Below are positions 9,327-21,649 of a DNA stretch of 60,731 nt, one piece after another. Where the stretch lies: the NCBI GenBank assembly GCA_902796965.1, contig CADBRA010000047.1:1-60731 (forward strand), read 5' to 3'. Source of the stretch: an uncultured Eubacteriales bacterium. Its GTDB lineage: Bacteria; Bacillota; Clostridia; Peptostreptococcales; Anaerovoracaceae. Each line of letters starts with the position of its first letter. The first letter of the stretch is position 1. Below the pieces are notes generated by a model, which saw only the letters and a list, made by a program, of their open reading frames with translations, was not told where the DNA came from and did no database searches. The position numbers and the translations under genes were made by a program.

Positions 9327-9752
9327 TCACTCCTTTGGCGGCAGAACCACGTGTATGCAAGTTTCCCTGAGAGGAGCAATGTCTTCATCGCTGAATTCGC
9401 CTGTCATTATCAGAAAACACATATCGTCCGGATTGAAAAGATTTTCAGCGTAATCTACGAACGCATATGGTTCAAGCGCGTCCGCATTTTCAAGCACCAG
9501 CACCGTATCCACAGGCATTATCATCTCCATGACTGATTTCTCCAGAAAACGGTATGCATCTCTGCCCGCCGGATTGGTATTCATGTATTCTCTGATCTTC
9601 TCGTTGTTCTTTACATTTACATGGATCATGCTCTCGAAATTCCTTGCTGCGAATCTTCTGATCACATCCATTCTGTCCTTTGGTGTACTGCCAGTAAGGA
9701 TCAGCGTCTTATAGTCCTCGAACTGCATTCTCCAGTCGAGGAGTTCTGTCAT
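9327..9752 (-). CDS. Small protein resembling a degenerate AAA ATPase N-domain
   Basis: A 141-residue protein that I do not recognise as a named family. The layout recalls the first part of AAA_14/DUF4143 ATPases: LILTGSTPKDRMDVIRRFA sits where a P-loop (GxRxxGKT) would be but lacks the Lys-Thr, and VDTVLVLENADALE resembles a Walker B/sensor segment. The usual downstream half is absent. I chose ATG 9752 because GGAG lies 6 bases upstream; ATG 9764 or a TTG at 9782 are alternatives. It lies between rsmA and the SLH gene. ATP binding seems unlikely; the fold assignment is an inference. Confidence 0.6.
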   Translation of the reverse strand: MTELLDWRMQFEDYKTLILTGSTPKDRMDVIRRFAARNFESMIHVNVKNNEKIREYMNTNPAGRDAYRFLEKSVMEMIMPVDTVLVLENADALEPYAFVDYAENLFNPDDMCFLIMTGEFSDEDIAPLRETCIHVVLPPKE

Positions 9753-9857
9753 GATTCTCTCCATATTGGTTTTATCAAACAATCTCTAGCATTTATTAAT
9801 ATGAAATAACGTATATTTATGAAAATCAGCGCACCCGCGTGTACTCCGTCCACACTG

Positions 9858-10736
9858 TCACTCCGTGACAGCCTGATAAACCGAATCAGCAAGCGCTGCA
9901 AATTCCTCAAGACTCAGTGTTTCAGCGCGCCTTGACGGATCTATGCCTGCCCGTTCCAGCACAGCTGCAGCAGCGCCCTTATCCAGTCCTCTCAGCCCCG
10001 TGATCGCATTTTTCATTGTCTTGCGTCTCTTTCCAAAACCTGCCTTTACCGTCTCAAACAGGAGCTTTTCATCTCGTACTTCCACAGGCCTGCTTTGTCT
10101 CACATCAAGTCTCAACACCGTGGAATCCACTTTCGGGACCGGTGAAAAACATTCTTTTGAAACCTCTCTGACGTGATGCACATTGCAGTAATACGATACA
10201 GCAACAGTAAGCGCACCATACGTTCTGCTGCCGGGCTCGGCCATTATCCGCTCTGCGACTTCCTTCTGCATCATGATCGTTATGGTTCTGGCATCTATGT
10301 GTTCCTCCAGAAGTTTCATGAGTATCGGAGTCGTGATGTAATACGGCAGATTGCCGACGATCCTTACAGCACCGTCAGACTCGGAAGGCCTGCGTTCGGC
10401 TATTATCTGATTCAGATCTGTATTCATTATATCGGCATTGATTATTTCTACATTATCATAGCCTGCGAGCGTTTCATTAAGAACAGGAATGAGCCTGCGG
10501 TCAATTTCTATCGCCGTGACTTTTCCGGCATATTCTGCCACAGCTGCCGTCAGCACGCCCATGCCAGGCCCGATTTCTATCACAAGATCGTCAGAACCTA
10601 TTTCTGATGCGGCAGCTATATCTTCGATGACGGAGTCATCGGTGAGAAAGTTCTGCCCAAGACTTTTTGAATTATGAAAACCGTATTTTCTTTTTATTCC
10701 CGCATCGCGTGAATTGCGGCTGCTGTTATTTCTCAT
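9858..10736 (-). CDS. rsmA: 16S rRNA (adenine1518-N6/adenine1519-N6)-dimethyltransferase
   Basis: RsmA/KsgA dimethylates two adjacent adenines near the 3' end of 16S rRNA, using S-adenosylmethionine, late in 30S assembly. The 292 residues show KSLGQNFLTDDSVIEDI at the start, the SAM-binding motif VIEIGPGMGVLTAAV and the catalytic NLPYYITTPI (NLPY). The gene starts 11 bases inside the end of rnmV. The rnmV-rsmA pair is a conserved Firmicutes arrangement. Confidence 0.96.
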   Translation of the reverse strand: MRNNSSRNSRDAGIKRKYGFHNSKSLGQNFLTDDSVIEDIAAASEIGSDDLVIEIGPGMGVLTAAVAEYAGKVTAIEIDRRLIPVLNETLAGYDNVEIINADIMNTDLNQIIAERRPSESDGAVRIVGNLPYYITTPILMKLLEEHIDARTITIMMQKEVAERIMAEPGSRTYGALTVAVSYYCNVHHVREVSKECFSPVPKVDSTVLRLDVRQSRPVEVRDEKLLFETVKAGFGKRRKTMKNAITGLRGLDKGAAAAVLERAGIDPSRRAETLSLEEFAALADSVYQAVTE

Positions 10737-11277
10737 TTTCTATCTCTGTAAGTATATTTTCAAGTTCATCGCGCTCTATCCCGTAGCCATTCAGCCGCTT
10801 CAGGAATGCAGCTGCGTTGCCGTAGCCTATACCGAGTCTTCGGCCGAGTCTGTCTCTAAGGCTGCGCGAATCTCTGGCGCCCGATAGACCATAATACATC
10901 ATGTCAGAAGAAGTGTACTCCTCTTTTATGTCTGAAACCGTTCTGCCTGCTGCTTCAAGCGCTTTAGATATAACGTCGGGAGAAGCATTTTCAACTCCGA
11001 TATCGTCCTTTGAAATCGCGTCCGAGCGTGAAATATATGCCTGCCCGGCCCGCGGAAACATATCCGTCAGGCGCTTTCTTATACGCTGTCCTGCGCTGTC
11101 GGGATCGGTTAATATTATTATGCCTCTGGTCTCATACGCGCTTTTTATGCGTTCTATCGTGTCTTTTGTTATCCCATAGCCGTGTGTGGCAATGATATCG
11201 GCGTTTACGGCTTTGCTGACCGCATCGATATCGTCTCTGCCTTCCACGACTATTACTTCATTGATATGCTGTTCCAT
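10726..11277 (-). CDS. rnmV: Ribonuclease M5
   Basis: RNase M5 performs the final trimming of 5S rRNA with ribosomal protein L18 bound. The 183-residue protein has a Toprim domain with the metal-binding glutamate in VVEGRDD and the DxD in LTDPDSAG. The C-terminus (YGLSGARDSRSLRDRLGRRLGIGYGN) fits the M5 family. AGAGGAA precedes the ATG. It is coupled to rsmA by overlap. Confidence 0.95.
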   Translation of the reverse strand: MEQHINEVIVVEGRDDIDAVSKAVNADIIATHGYGITKDTIERIKSAYETRGIIILTDPDSAGQRIRKRLTDMFPRAGQAYISRSDAISKDDIGVENASPDVISKALEAAGRTVSDIKEEYTSSDMMYYGLSGARDSRSLRDRLGRRLGIGYGNAAAFLKRLNGYGIERDELENILTEIENEK

Positions 11278-11316
11278 ATGATTGTTCCTCTGTGCAGAAG
11301 TTTTATCCGAGACTGT

Positions 11317-11918
11317 TTAAAGAGCGTTCTGATCCTCTTCATTGCCGCCCGCATTTGCTTCTTCGTCTTCTCTCGTCACATTCGAATTCTGCTCTATCGA
11401 ATCACCCTTCATTACATAGACCATGTCCCCCTGTCTGGCCATTTTCAGCCAGTTTCTGGCCTGCTGTTCTATGTATTCGTCAGAATCGAGATCGCCGACC
11501 TTTTTCTGAAGCTCTGCTTTCTGTATTTTCAGCTCAGCCACTTCTTTTTCCGCAGTCCGTTCCTCGTGTTTAAGCATCACGATGCTCCTGACGGATACGG
11601 CAAATACGATAAGCAGCAGCACTAACAGTATTAACAGTAGTCTCTGAGGGGCGGTAAACGCTTTTTTTCGGGGAGGCTTTGCCGCAGCTGTTTTTGGCGT
11701 TCTGGCTCTGTCAGGATGCTCCTGGATTTCTATTTCCTCCATCATCTCTTCTTTGAGAGATTTCCGTCCTGTCCTGCGCTGTTTTGCTTCAGCCTTTTTT
11801 CTGAGTTCAAGGCGCCTGGCCTCACGCTCCTTGTCGATATCTATGACACTGTTATCGCTGTACAGAACTTCGCGGTCCTTCTGACTCTTCTTTTTTCTTA
11901 TTTTTCTCGTTCTGGCCA

Positions 11919-11919
<1 letters not shown>
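11317..11919 (-). CDS. Septum formation initiator family protein (DivIC/FtsB-like)
   Basis: A bitopic membrane protein of 200 residues. A very basic cytoplasmic N-terminus (KIRKKKSQKDRE and more Lys/Arg up to about residue 85) is followed by one membrane helix (RLLLILLVLLLIVFAV), then an extracellular coiled coil (AEKEVAELKIQKAELQKKV) and the family end YIEQQARNWLKMARQGDMVYVM. This is the layout of DivIC/FtsB, which bridges FtsL and DivIB at the division septum. The start codon overlaps the walK stop as TAATG, so expression may follow walRK. The N-terminal extension is longer than usual. Confidence 0.85.
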
Positions 11920-13784
<1,865 letters not shown>

Positions 13785-14495
13785 TTAAGGCTCTCTGAAG
13801 TAGTATCCCACGCCTCTCTTCGTCATAATGTACTGAGGGCTGCCCGGCTCGTCTTCGATCTTTTCGCGCAGTCTGCGCACTGTGACATCGACTGTGCGGA
13901 TATCACCGTAATATTCATATCCCCATACTTCCTTTAAAAGCTCCTCACGTTCAAACACCTTGTTTGCATGCCCCGCGAGAAATCTGAGCAGCTCGAATTC
14001 TCTGAGCGTCAGATCTATGAGTTCACCGTCCTTTTTTACCTCGTACCTGTTCATATCTATCATGAGATTGCCGAACATTCTGATGTTCGGTCTGGCTGTA
14101 TCTATCTCGGATCCCAGCGTAAGAGACGCACGTCTGATATTAGCCTTTATCCGAGCCAGCAGCTCTCTCATGCCGAATGGCTTAGTCATATAGTCATCAG
14201 CGCCGAGCTCAAGTCCGAGCACTTTGTCGACCTCTTCTTCCTTAGCCGTCAGGATTATTATGGGAACCATGCTATTCTGTCTTATGCGTCTGCATACTTC
14301 AAATCCGTCGAGCTTCGGCAGCATTACGTCGAGCAGCACAAGGTCAGGATCCTCTCCGGCCTGTTTCTGGAGAGCTTCTTCGCCGTCATATGCAGTGACG
14401 ACAGCATATCCCTCTTTTTCAAGATTGAATTTTATTATATCTGAAATCGGTTTTTCATCTTCAACCACTAATATTACACTTCTGTTTTCATGCAT
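13785..14495 (-). CDS. walR: Response regulator WalR
   Basis: OmpR-family DNA-binding regulator partnered with WalK, 236 residues. The receiver has the acidic pocket VVEDEKP, phospho-acceptor Asp in LVLLDVMLPKLDG and conserved Lys in MTKPFG. The winged helix ends with TVDVTVRRLREKIED and MTKRGVGYYFREP, typical of WalR/VicR. A sigma-70-type promoter lies at 14542-14570 and GAGGTAA is the ribosome binding site. It is the first gene of the leftward run. Confidence 0.95.
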   Translation of the reverse strand: MHENRSVILVVEDEKPISDIIKFNLEKEGYAVVTAYDGEEALQKQAGEDPDLVLLDVMLPKLDGFEVCRRIRQNSMVPIIILTAKEEEVDKVLGLELGADDYMTKPFGMRELLARIKANIRRASLTLGSEIDTARPNIRMFGNLMIDMNRYEVKKDGELIDLTLREFELLRFLAGHANKVFEREELLKEVWGYEYYGDIRTVDVTVRRLREKIEDEPGSPQYIMTKRGVGYYFREP

Positions 14496-14541
14496 TTTCT
14501 CAATTACCTCAAAATGATCTTATCAAAAAACAGATATTGTA

Positions 14542-14570
14542 ATTTTACCATAAAAATCAATGTCTTTCAA
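14542..14570 (-). promoter_or_regulatory. Predicted sigma-70 promoter for walR
   Basis: Read on the minus strand, TTGAAA (14570-14565), a 17-base spacer and TAAAAT (14547-14542) lie about 50 bases before the walR start. The match and spacing are close to consensus. Confidence 0.65.
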
Positions 14571-14663
14571 ACCGGTGCTCTTGCTGCAGAAGCCCCGCCG
14601 GATGTGTCCTGGATGGATTTAAAGCTTAGATCCCGGCAACATTCCATCTTTCCCCAGGAGAAC

Positions 14664-14701
14664 AAAAAAGAGGCCAGGGTGCATGTGCACCTCAGGCCTC
14701 T
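14664..14701 (-). terminator. Terminator after the gdpP-to-dnaD operon
   Basis: Nested arms AGAGGCC/GGCCTCT and GGTGCA/TGCACC form a long stem, followed on the minus strand by six Ts. It ends leftward transcription before walR. Confidence 0.88.
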
Positions 14702-14811
14702 GATTTAAAGCCCGAAGGCTTTATATATCCCTTTCACACTTCTGCTGCCGAATCAGAAGCGTGCGGATGCGGCGCCGTTAGGTGCCGCTCTGCTTATTTG
14801 ATTAAGGCAGT

Positions 14812-16092
14812 TCAGACTGCAGCTCTTTTCAGTTTTTCAGCAAAACAGCTGCAACGTGAGCCGTCGTCGAGAACTCCCGTATCTCTGCATTTTCTACAGT
14901 CGTAATGCAGCTCCATGTAGTCATACGGAAAACCGTTCTTCTCGAGAAGAATATTCTTCTCCCTCTGAAGCTCATCTGTCTCCAGACGCAGAGAATCCGA
15001 TGTCGCACTGTTTTTTTCTCCGTTCAGAGCAAGCTTCATCATGGCTACTGCAGCTTTATTCATGCGGTCGTCGATTTCCTTGATACGAGGTATCCTGTCA
15101 TATATTTCGCGCTTATGAGCCGCCTGAATCTCCGCGTTGCGCTTTCTGGCGTCTTCGTACATGCGCATAACTTCCGAAACAGCATTTCCGGACACGGCCC
15201 GTCTGGCACCTCTGCCTGCTTTTTCGGAGGACTGGTTTTTCACACCGTCATCACCTGCCCAGCTTCTCAGTATGCTGTTGACGTAGTTTATATTTGGATT
15301 CGAGATCCCGCTGGTGCGGCTGCATGCCTCAAGGACTTTCCCGATGCTGAAATTCATCTCATCAAACCAGCTGTCGATCTTGCTCCTCTCATCCTCTGTA
15401 GGATTGCGCGTGAAACCGAGCGCTTTCATGATACGCCTGTACTGATTGTGACGCTGATCATTCTCAGAAAGCATATTTTCAGCATCGTCCACTGTCTTTA
15501 TTCCCTCATCAGTCCAGTTTCTGATAATTGCCGAAACATATGCGAACTTGACATTCTGTCTGCGCTTCGCGCTGTATTCATATGCAAAACATATGAGATC
15601 CGCATCAATGCCGTCATCACAGATCCACGCCATTATGTCTCGCGTTTCCTTGCCTCCCAGCATACGTCCTGTAATATCCTGAACGCGTGTCAGAACGGAA
15701 CGAACATTTTCTCTTTCGATGCTGTCCGCTAACATGTCAGAAATATCAGATTCATCATCATCTTCAACAGAATCAGGAGCAAATATCCGCTCCTTAAGAT
15801 TCAGAAATTCTACGGAATAATGAAATCTGTCATCCTTTGAGAAGTAGTGTTTTTTTATGATTCCACGTTCTTCCCAGTAGTTCCATGCACGCAGCACATC
15901 CTCCTCTGTCATGTGCAGATGTCTTGCTATCTGCCTGTTGGAAATGTCTTCATTGTCAGCGTACATGAGCGCCGTCAGATATACTTTTATAAATGATCCG
16001 TCAGCGTCAGGCATATAATCCTGTATGAAAATGTTTTCCACCTGAGTATCCCTCAGATAAAAATTATTTGTCTTCTCACGTCTGAAATTCAT
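14812..16092 (-). CDS. DnaD-domain replication protein ending in a helicase-loader (DnaI-type) zinc module
   Basis: A 426-residue primosome-type protein. The N-terminus (NNFYLRDTQVENIFIQDYMP, then a winged helix RQIARHLHMTEEDVLRAWNYW) and the middle repeats (ITGRMLGGKETRDIMAWI; MKALGFTRNPTEDERSKIDSW) are DnaD/DnaB2-like. The last ~115 residues (REIYDRIPRIKEIDDRM, KNGFPYDYMELHYDCRKC, then Cys399, Cys402, Cys414, Cys416) look like the N-terminal helicase-binding domain of clostridial DnaI/DnaC loaders, without the AAA+ domain. The ATG at 16092 was chosen because GAGGG lies 7 bases upstream. It is co-oriented with dnaB and purA, with the operon terminator downstream. Confidence 0.88.
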   Translation of the reverse strand: MNFRREKTNNFYLRDTQVENIFIQDYMPDADGSFIKVYLTALMYADNEDISNRQIARHLHMTEEDVLRAWNYWEERGIIKKHYFSKDDRFHYSVEFLNLKERIFAPDSVEDDDESDISDMLADSIERENVRSVLTRVQDITGRMLGGKETRDIMAWICDDGIDADLICFAYEYSAKRRQNVKFAYVSAIIRNWTDEGIKTVDDAENMLSENDQRHNQYRRIMKALGFTRNPTEDERSKIDSWFDEMNFSIGKVLEACSRTSGISNPNINYVNSILRSWAGDDGVKNQSSEKAGRGARRAVSGNAVSEVMRMYEDARKRNAEIQAAHKREIYDRIPRIKEIDDRMNKAAVAMMKLALNGEKNSATSDSLRLETDELQREKNILLEKNGFPYDYMELHYDCRKCRDTGVLDDGSRCSCFAEKLKRAAV

Positions 16093-16119
16093 GTACATTC
16101 CCTCTTAAACCAAGAATGT

Positions 16120-17433
<1,314 letters not shown>

Positions 17434-18771
17434 TTATAACTCGACCGGACTTTTATCCGCGAATTTCGTATATTTTCCCAGCCATGCAAGATCCAGACTG
17501 CCTGTCGGGCCGTTTCTCTGTTTTGCGATTATAATCTCACAGGTATTAGGTTTTTCTGTTGTTTCAGGGTTGTAATATTCGTCTCTGTAAAGAAACATTA
17601 CAACATCAGCATCCTGTTCGATAGCTCCTGACTCTCTCAAGTCTGAAAGCTGAGGTTTATGATCCTGACGCTGTTCAACAGCTCGCGAAAGCTGTGAAAG
17701 AACGACGACAGGGCATTCCATCTCCCTCGCCATCTGCTTGAGCATTCTCGAAAGCGTGCTGACTTCCTGCTGACGGCCTTCTTTGCTGCCCTCAATACTC
17801 ATCAGCTGGAGATAATCGACGACGACAAGATCAAGCCCTTTTTCCGCCTTCATTCGTCTGCATTTGTTCTTCATTTCTGCGATCGAAATTCCCGGCGTAT
17901 CGTCGATAAAAACATTGGTGTCTGAAAGTTTGTCGAGTGCAATATTCAGATCCTCCCAGTCCTCGCGTGAAATATCACCTGTGCGCAGTCTCGACAGTTC
18001 TATGCACGATTCCATGCTGAGAAGACGCTGTCCCAGCTGTTCCTTTGACATTTCGAGCGAGAAAATGAGCACGCTGGCACTTGCTTTTACTGCCGCGTTC
18101 TGTGCAATATTTAGCGCAAAAGCTGTTTTTCCCATACTCGGTCTTGCCGCGACGATAACAAGATCAGATTTCTGAAGACCTGACGTCCTGGCATCGAGAT
18201 CAACGAAGCCCGTCGTCAGTCCCGTAAGCTCGCCGCTGCGGCCTGCCATCGCATCTATATCTTCCATATTTGTCCAGAGGACATCCTTGAGTGCCGTGTA
18301 GTCATGCTTCTGAGAAAATCTCGAGATATCGAGTATCTCCCGCTCTGCATGATCCAGCACTTTCTCGGTATCTGAACTTGCGGCAAAACTTCTGTCGATA
18401 ATATTCGACGATACTTCTATCAGCCTGCGCAGAACTGCCTTTTCCCTGATGATCTGAGCATATGATCCTGCATTTGCAGTTGCAGGCACCCCCGATGAAA
18501 GAGATGCGATGTATGCCGGACCGCCGACCATCTGAAGTTTTTTTCTTTTCTGTAGTTCTTCCTTAACTGTTATGGAATCCACAGGAGATGAACGCCTGTT
18601 AAGATCCCTTACAGCATCGAAAATCTCTGCATGTATCTCACTGTAGAAGTCCTCGGGTTTTAAAATTTCGAGCACATCAAACAATGCATTTTTATCCATC
18701 ATCACCGCGCCGAGAACGCTCTTTTCAGCTTCGTCGCTGTGTGGCGGTATTCTTTCAATTTGTTCTGCCAT
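17434..18771 (-). CDS. dnaB: Replicative DNA helicase
   Basis: Hexameric helicase that unwinds DNA at the replication fork (called DnaC in Bacillus). The 445 residues contain the N-terminal domain (PPHSDEAEKSVLGAVMMD), a RecA-like ATPase with Walker A ARPSMGKTAFALN and Walker B LDLVVVDYLQLM, and the arginine-finger region near the end. It follows rplI and precedes purA, a conserved Firmicutes cluster. The DnaD-like protein two genes on may help load it. Confidence 0.96.
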   Translation of the reverse strand: MAEQIERIPPHSDEAEKSVLGAVMMDKNALFDVLEILKPEDFYSEIHAEIFDAVRDLNRRSSPVDSITVKEELQKRKKLQMVGGPAYIASLSSGVPATANAGSYAQIIREKAVLRRLIEVSSNIIDRSFAASSDTEKVLDHAEREILDISRFSQKHDYTALKDVLWTNMEDIDAMAGRSGELTGLTTGFVDLDARTSGLQKSDLVIVAARPSMGKTAFALNIAQNAAVKASASVLIFSLEMSKEQLGQRLLSMESCIELSRLRTGDISREDWEDLNIALDKLSDTNVFIDDTPGISIAEMKNKCRRMKAEKGLDLVVVDYLQLMSIEGSKEGRQQEVSTLSRMLKQMAREMECPVVVLSQLSRAVEQRQDHKPQLSDLRESGAIEQDADVVMFLYRDEYYNPETTEKPNTCEIIIAKQRNGPTGSLDLAWLGKYTKFADKSPVEL

Positions 18772-18793
18772 TCCGGTCAGTCCCGAGGTCTGC

Positions 18794-19237
18794 TTATATG
18801 CTTACGTTTACCTTTATCTTCGCTGTGACATCAGTGAAAAGTCTGATTTCTGCATCGTGAACGCCAGCTGTCTTGATGGGCTCCGGTATTCTGATCTTCT
18901 TTTTATCGATGTCATATCCTTTCTGTTCTTTGATGGCAACAGAAATATCCATGTTTGTCACAGCTCCGAACAGCTTTCCGCCTTCGCCGCCTTTAGATTT
19001 AAGTTCAACAGCCTTGCCGTCAAGGTCTGCCTTGATCTTTTCGGCCTCTGCTTTTTCGGCTGCGAGCTCCTCTGCTCTGCGGGCTTTCTGGTTCTCAAGT
19101 GCCTTGATGTTGCCTGCAGTAGCTTCCTTTGCGAGCTTTCCTGGAAGAAGCTTGTTACGCGCATATCCATCACTTACTTTTACAATATCCCCCGCTTTTC
19201 CGAGTGCTCTTACGTCCTGAAGCAATATTACCTTCAT
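18794..19237 (-). CDS. rplI: 50S ribosomal protein L9
   Basis: Ribosomal protein L9, which extends from the large subunit near the L1 stalk. The 147 residues show the N-domain [32 protein letters not shown], the long helix and the C-domain [20 protein letters not shown]. It lies between gdpP and dnaB. Confidence 0.97.
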   Translation of the reverse strand: MKVILLQDVRALGKAGDIVKVSDGYARNKLLPGKLAKEATAGNIKALENQKARRAEELAAEKAEAEKIKADLDGKAVELKSKGGEGGKLFGAVTNMDISVAIKEQKGYDIDKKKIRIPEPIKTAGVHDAEIRLFTDVTAKIKVNVSI

Positions 19238-19263
19238 ATTTCTCTGCCTCCCGTCTGATACTT

Positions 19264-21372
19264 TTACTTTTTATCCTGATCTATTCTAGGGATCCTGAGT
19301 GTGTCCCTGAGCTGTTTTACTGCTGATTTCGGCGATTCCTTTTTCTGGCCGTAGCTTTCCATGTATTCGTCTATTGCCTTGACCAGTTCTATCTGAGCAT
19401 CACGTATACTCTTGTTGAGCTGCGCGCCGGCAGTCGTAAGGTTTCCGCCGCCTCCCATCTTCTCCATTATCATCTGTACATTTACGGCGCCCAGCGATCT
19501 CGCACTTATTCTTACAACGCCATCGTCATCTACGCCTATGACGAATGAAGCTTTCATCCCTCTGATGTCCAGAAGAGCATCAGCTGCCTGCGCTATAAGC
19601 ACGGAAACGTTACGTCTCGGTTCCGATATATATGAAATTGCTATATTATACGGCAGTCTCTCCGCTCTTGTAATGATTTCAGCCTTTTTTTGGAAAATAT
19701 CCATGTCGGTCTGGAAGAACTGTCTGACAGCGGAAGGATCTGCACCCTGTCTTCTAAGCCACGACGCCGCCTCAAATGTACGTACTCCCGTCTTAACCGA
19801 GAAATTCTTTGTATCAAGAACAATTCCCGCCAGCATTACTTCGGCCTCAAAATCGCTTATGCCCTTTTTCTCTGTAGTAGTGTACTGCAGCATTTCTGTT
19901 ACGAGTTCGCATGCAGACGATGCATAAGGTTCGATATGCATGAGGACCGCATTTTTAATTATATCAGGTGAACGTCTGTGGTGGTCTATGATAATTGTTT
20001 TATTCACAATATCGGCCAGTTCGCCGCACTCGGCAAGAGCCGGTCTGTGAGTATCTGCAACTATCATCAGATCATCAGGAGTCGCCATATATTTTGCCTG
20101 TTCGCTCGAAATAAAGTGATAGTCGTTTGTCTCTACAGCGAGCTTATATGGAATATCCACTGAATCCCATGAGTTTATGACGATATTAACTTCCTTATCT
20201 CTGTCACGAGTCTTTGAAATTCGCGCGAGACCTATGGATGCTCCGAACGCATCCATATCAGGATTCTTGTGTCCCATTATGAAAATACGGTCTGCCTGAT
20301 CTATGAAATCAAGCATTGCAATCGCTACGATACGCGATTTTCCTTTATTTCGTTTTCCTACAGTCTGGAGCTTTCCTCCATAGTATTCCAGCGACGTATC
20401 TTTTCTGACTACAGCCTGGTCGCCGCCGCGTCCTAATGCAAGGTCCAGCGCCGCCTGCGCGAACTCATCAGTCTGATTGAGACTCTTTCCAAGCGCTCCT
20501 GCCCCAATACTGAGCGAAGCCGGAATATCGCCGCCCGTGTTCAGAGCTCTGACCTCATCGAGAATGTGAAACTTGTTGATCTCCGTATTTTCCAGAGCTC
20601 TGCGGTCGCATATTACCGTGTATCTGCTCTTGGAGATTCTGATCACCGCACCCCTTGACTTTACGGCCCATGTTCTTATGATCTTCTCTATCTCTCCTGC
20701 AAGGCTGACCTTGATCTCGTCTGGAGCTGATTCGAGTATGTCATCGAGATTGTCGACCTTAATGTGAACTATACAACTCTTCTCATCCTGATATGTCTTC
20801 TTTATCTGCTCGAGATCCGTTATATCAAGCCAGTGAAACATGCGCACATCGTACTCGTCATCGTTGTCTTCGTGATCTGTCTTCCTGGAATCAGGAACCT
20901 GCGCTTCCGATGTTTGCACGCGGAATGATCTGTTTATCGACGTAATCGTTACGATCCTGTTCATCAGAACCTCGTTGCTCAGCTCAAAAAGCTTGATTCC
21001 CGTGATGTCGTAGATATCTTTATCTACCGGGCTGTCATCCTCCGGGAAAAGATTCTCGAACTGTCTGTTGCACCATACTATTATGCCGTCACTGCCTATC
21101 ATGCACAGTGGAAACGGGTTGTGGAGCACAGATGCAACTATCGATTCATCCATCTCTACAGCCAGATCTTCGAAATAGTCCGAGATCAGCGTTTTTTCCT
21201 CGTTTCTTACATCAAGGATGTTCATTATAACGGCGGATATCAGCATGACAGCTGCAGGTATGCCGAGTATAGGCTTCACATATATTATTATTGCCAGCAT
21301 CACTGCCATGATAATCAGTATATATCTTGACCGCGAAAGGGCGGATCTGATTTTCGATTTCCTGTAACCCAT
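19264..21372 (-). CDS. gdpP: Cyclic-di-AMP phosphodiesterase GdpP (DHH/DHHA1)
   Basis: Membrane enzyme that hydrolyses c-di-AMP, the signal for osmotic and cell wall balance. It has two N-terminal membrane helices, a degenerate PAS, a degenerate GGDEF ([15 protein letters not shown]) and a DHH domain ([31 protein letters not shown]). The C-terminal DHHA1 motif reads [11 protein letters not shown], with Asn where His is usual. I chose ATG 21372 (MGYRKSKI) with GGAG 6 bases upstream; ATG 21384 and a TTG at 21393 are alternatives. gdpP-rplI-dnaB is a conserved order, so co-transcription is likely. Confidence 0.92.
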   Translation of the reverse strand: MGYRKSKIRSALSRSRYILIIMAVMLAIIIYVKPILGIPAAVMLISAVIMNILDVRNEEKTLISDYFEDLAVEMDESIVASVLHNPFPLCMIGSDGIIVWCNRQFENLFPEDDSPVDKDIYDITGIKLFELSNEVLMNRIVTITSINRSFRVQTSEAQVPDSRKTDHEDNDDEYDVRMFHWLDITDLEQIKKTYQDEKSCIVHIKVDNLDDILESAPDEIKVSLAGEIEKIIRTWAVKSRGAVIRISKSRYTVICDRRALENTEINKFHILDEVRALNTGGDIPASLSIGAGALGKSLNQTDEFAQAALDLALGRGGDQAVVRKDTSLEYYGGKLQTVGKRNKGKSRIVAIAMLDFIDQADRIFIMGHKNPDMDAFGASIGLARISKTRDRDKEVNIVINSWDSVDIPYKLAVETNDYHFISSEQAKYMATPDDLMIVADTHRPALAECGELADIVNKTIIIDHHRRSPDIIKNAVLMHIEPYASSACELVTEMLQYTTTEKKGISDFEAEVMLAGIVLDTKNFSVKTGVRTFEAASWLRRQGADPSAVRQFFQTDMDIFQKKAEIITRAERLPYNIAISYISEPRRNVSVLIAQAADALLDIRGMKASFVIGVDDDGVVRISARSLGAVNVQMIMEKMGGGGNLTTAGAQLNKSIRDAQIELVKAIDEYMESYGQKKESPKSAVKQLRDTLRIPRIDQDKK

Positions 21373-21528
21373 AAATCTCTCCATATTTCCCAACCATATA
21401 TATGACGTATAAGTATAGCATATGCAAAAATCTATTTCAACTTGGCGTGTTTTCTGAATACCCGGCTGCGTTCATCTTGAATCTCTTCAAATAAGATCAT
21501 ATAAAATCAAATGAAACCTGTCATTTTA

Positions 21529-21557
21529 TTGTTAATCCGGCTTTTTGCTGATAGAAT
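21529..21557 (+). promoter_or_regulatory. Predicted promoter for moeA
   Basis: TTGTTA (21529-21534), a 17-base spacer and TAGAAT (21552-21557) lie about 90 bases upstream of moeA, in the divergent gap with gdpP. Confidence 0.5.
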
Positions 21558-21649
21558 AACAGTTGTTTCAGATTAATTTAACATAAAATCTTTCAAACGC
21601 CTTTTTGTCATTTTCATAGCAATTAAGCTGCATCAAAAGGAGAATTCGT

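Larger units (their letters stand above)
14496..14811. other. Intergenic region between the purA/dnaD run and walR
   Basis: About 315 bases without a gene. It holds the walR promoter (14542-14570), a strong minus-strand terminator (14664-14701) and a further GC-rich hairpin at about 14771-14794 (GCGGCGCC / GGTGCCGC) just after the dnaD-like gene. Confidence 0.7.

Noticed and set aside
8980..9453. 157-codon plus-strand frame opposite the SLH gene
   Set aside because: It is antisense to the SLH signal peptide and first SLH repeat, has no ribosome binding site and no recognisable domain.
14905..15732. 275-codon plus-strand frame opposite the DnaD-like gene
   Set aside because: It lies wholly antisense to a gene with clear domain motifs; the translation is Cys/His/Ile-rich as expected for a shadow frame.
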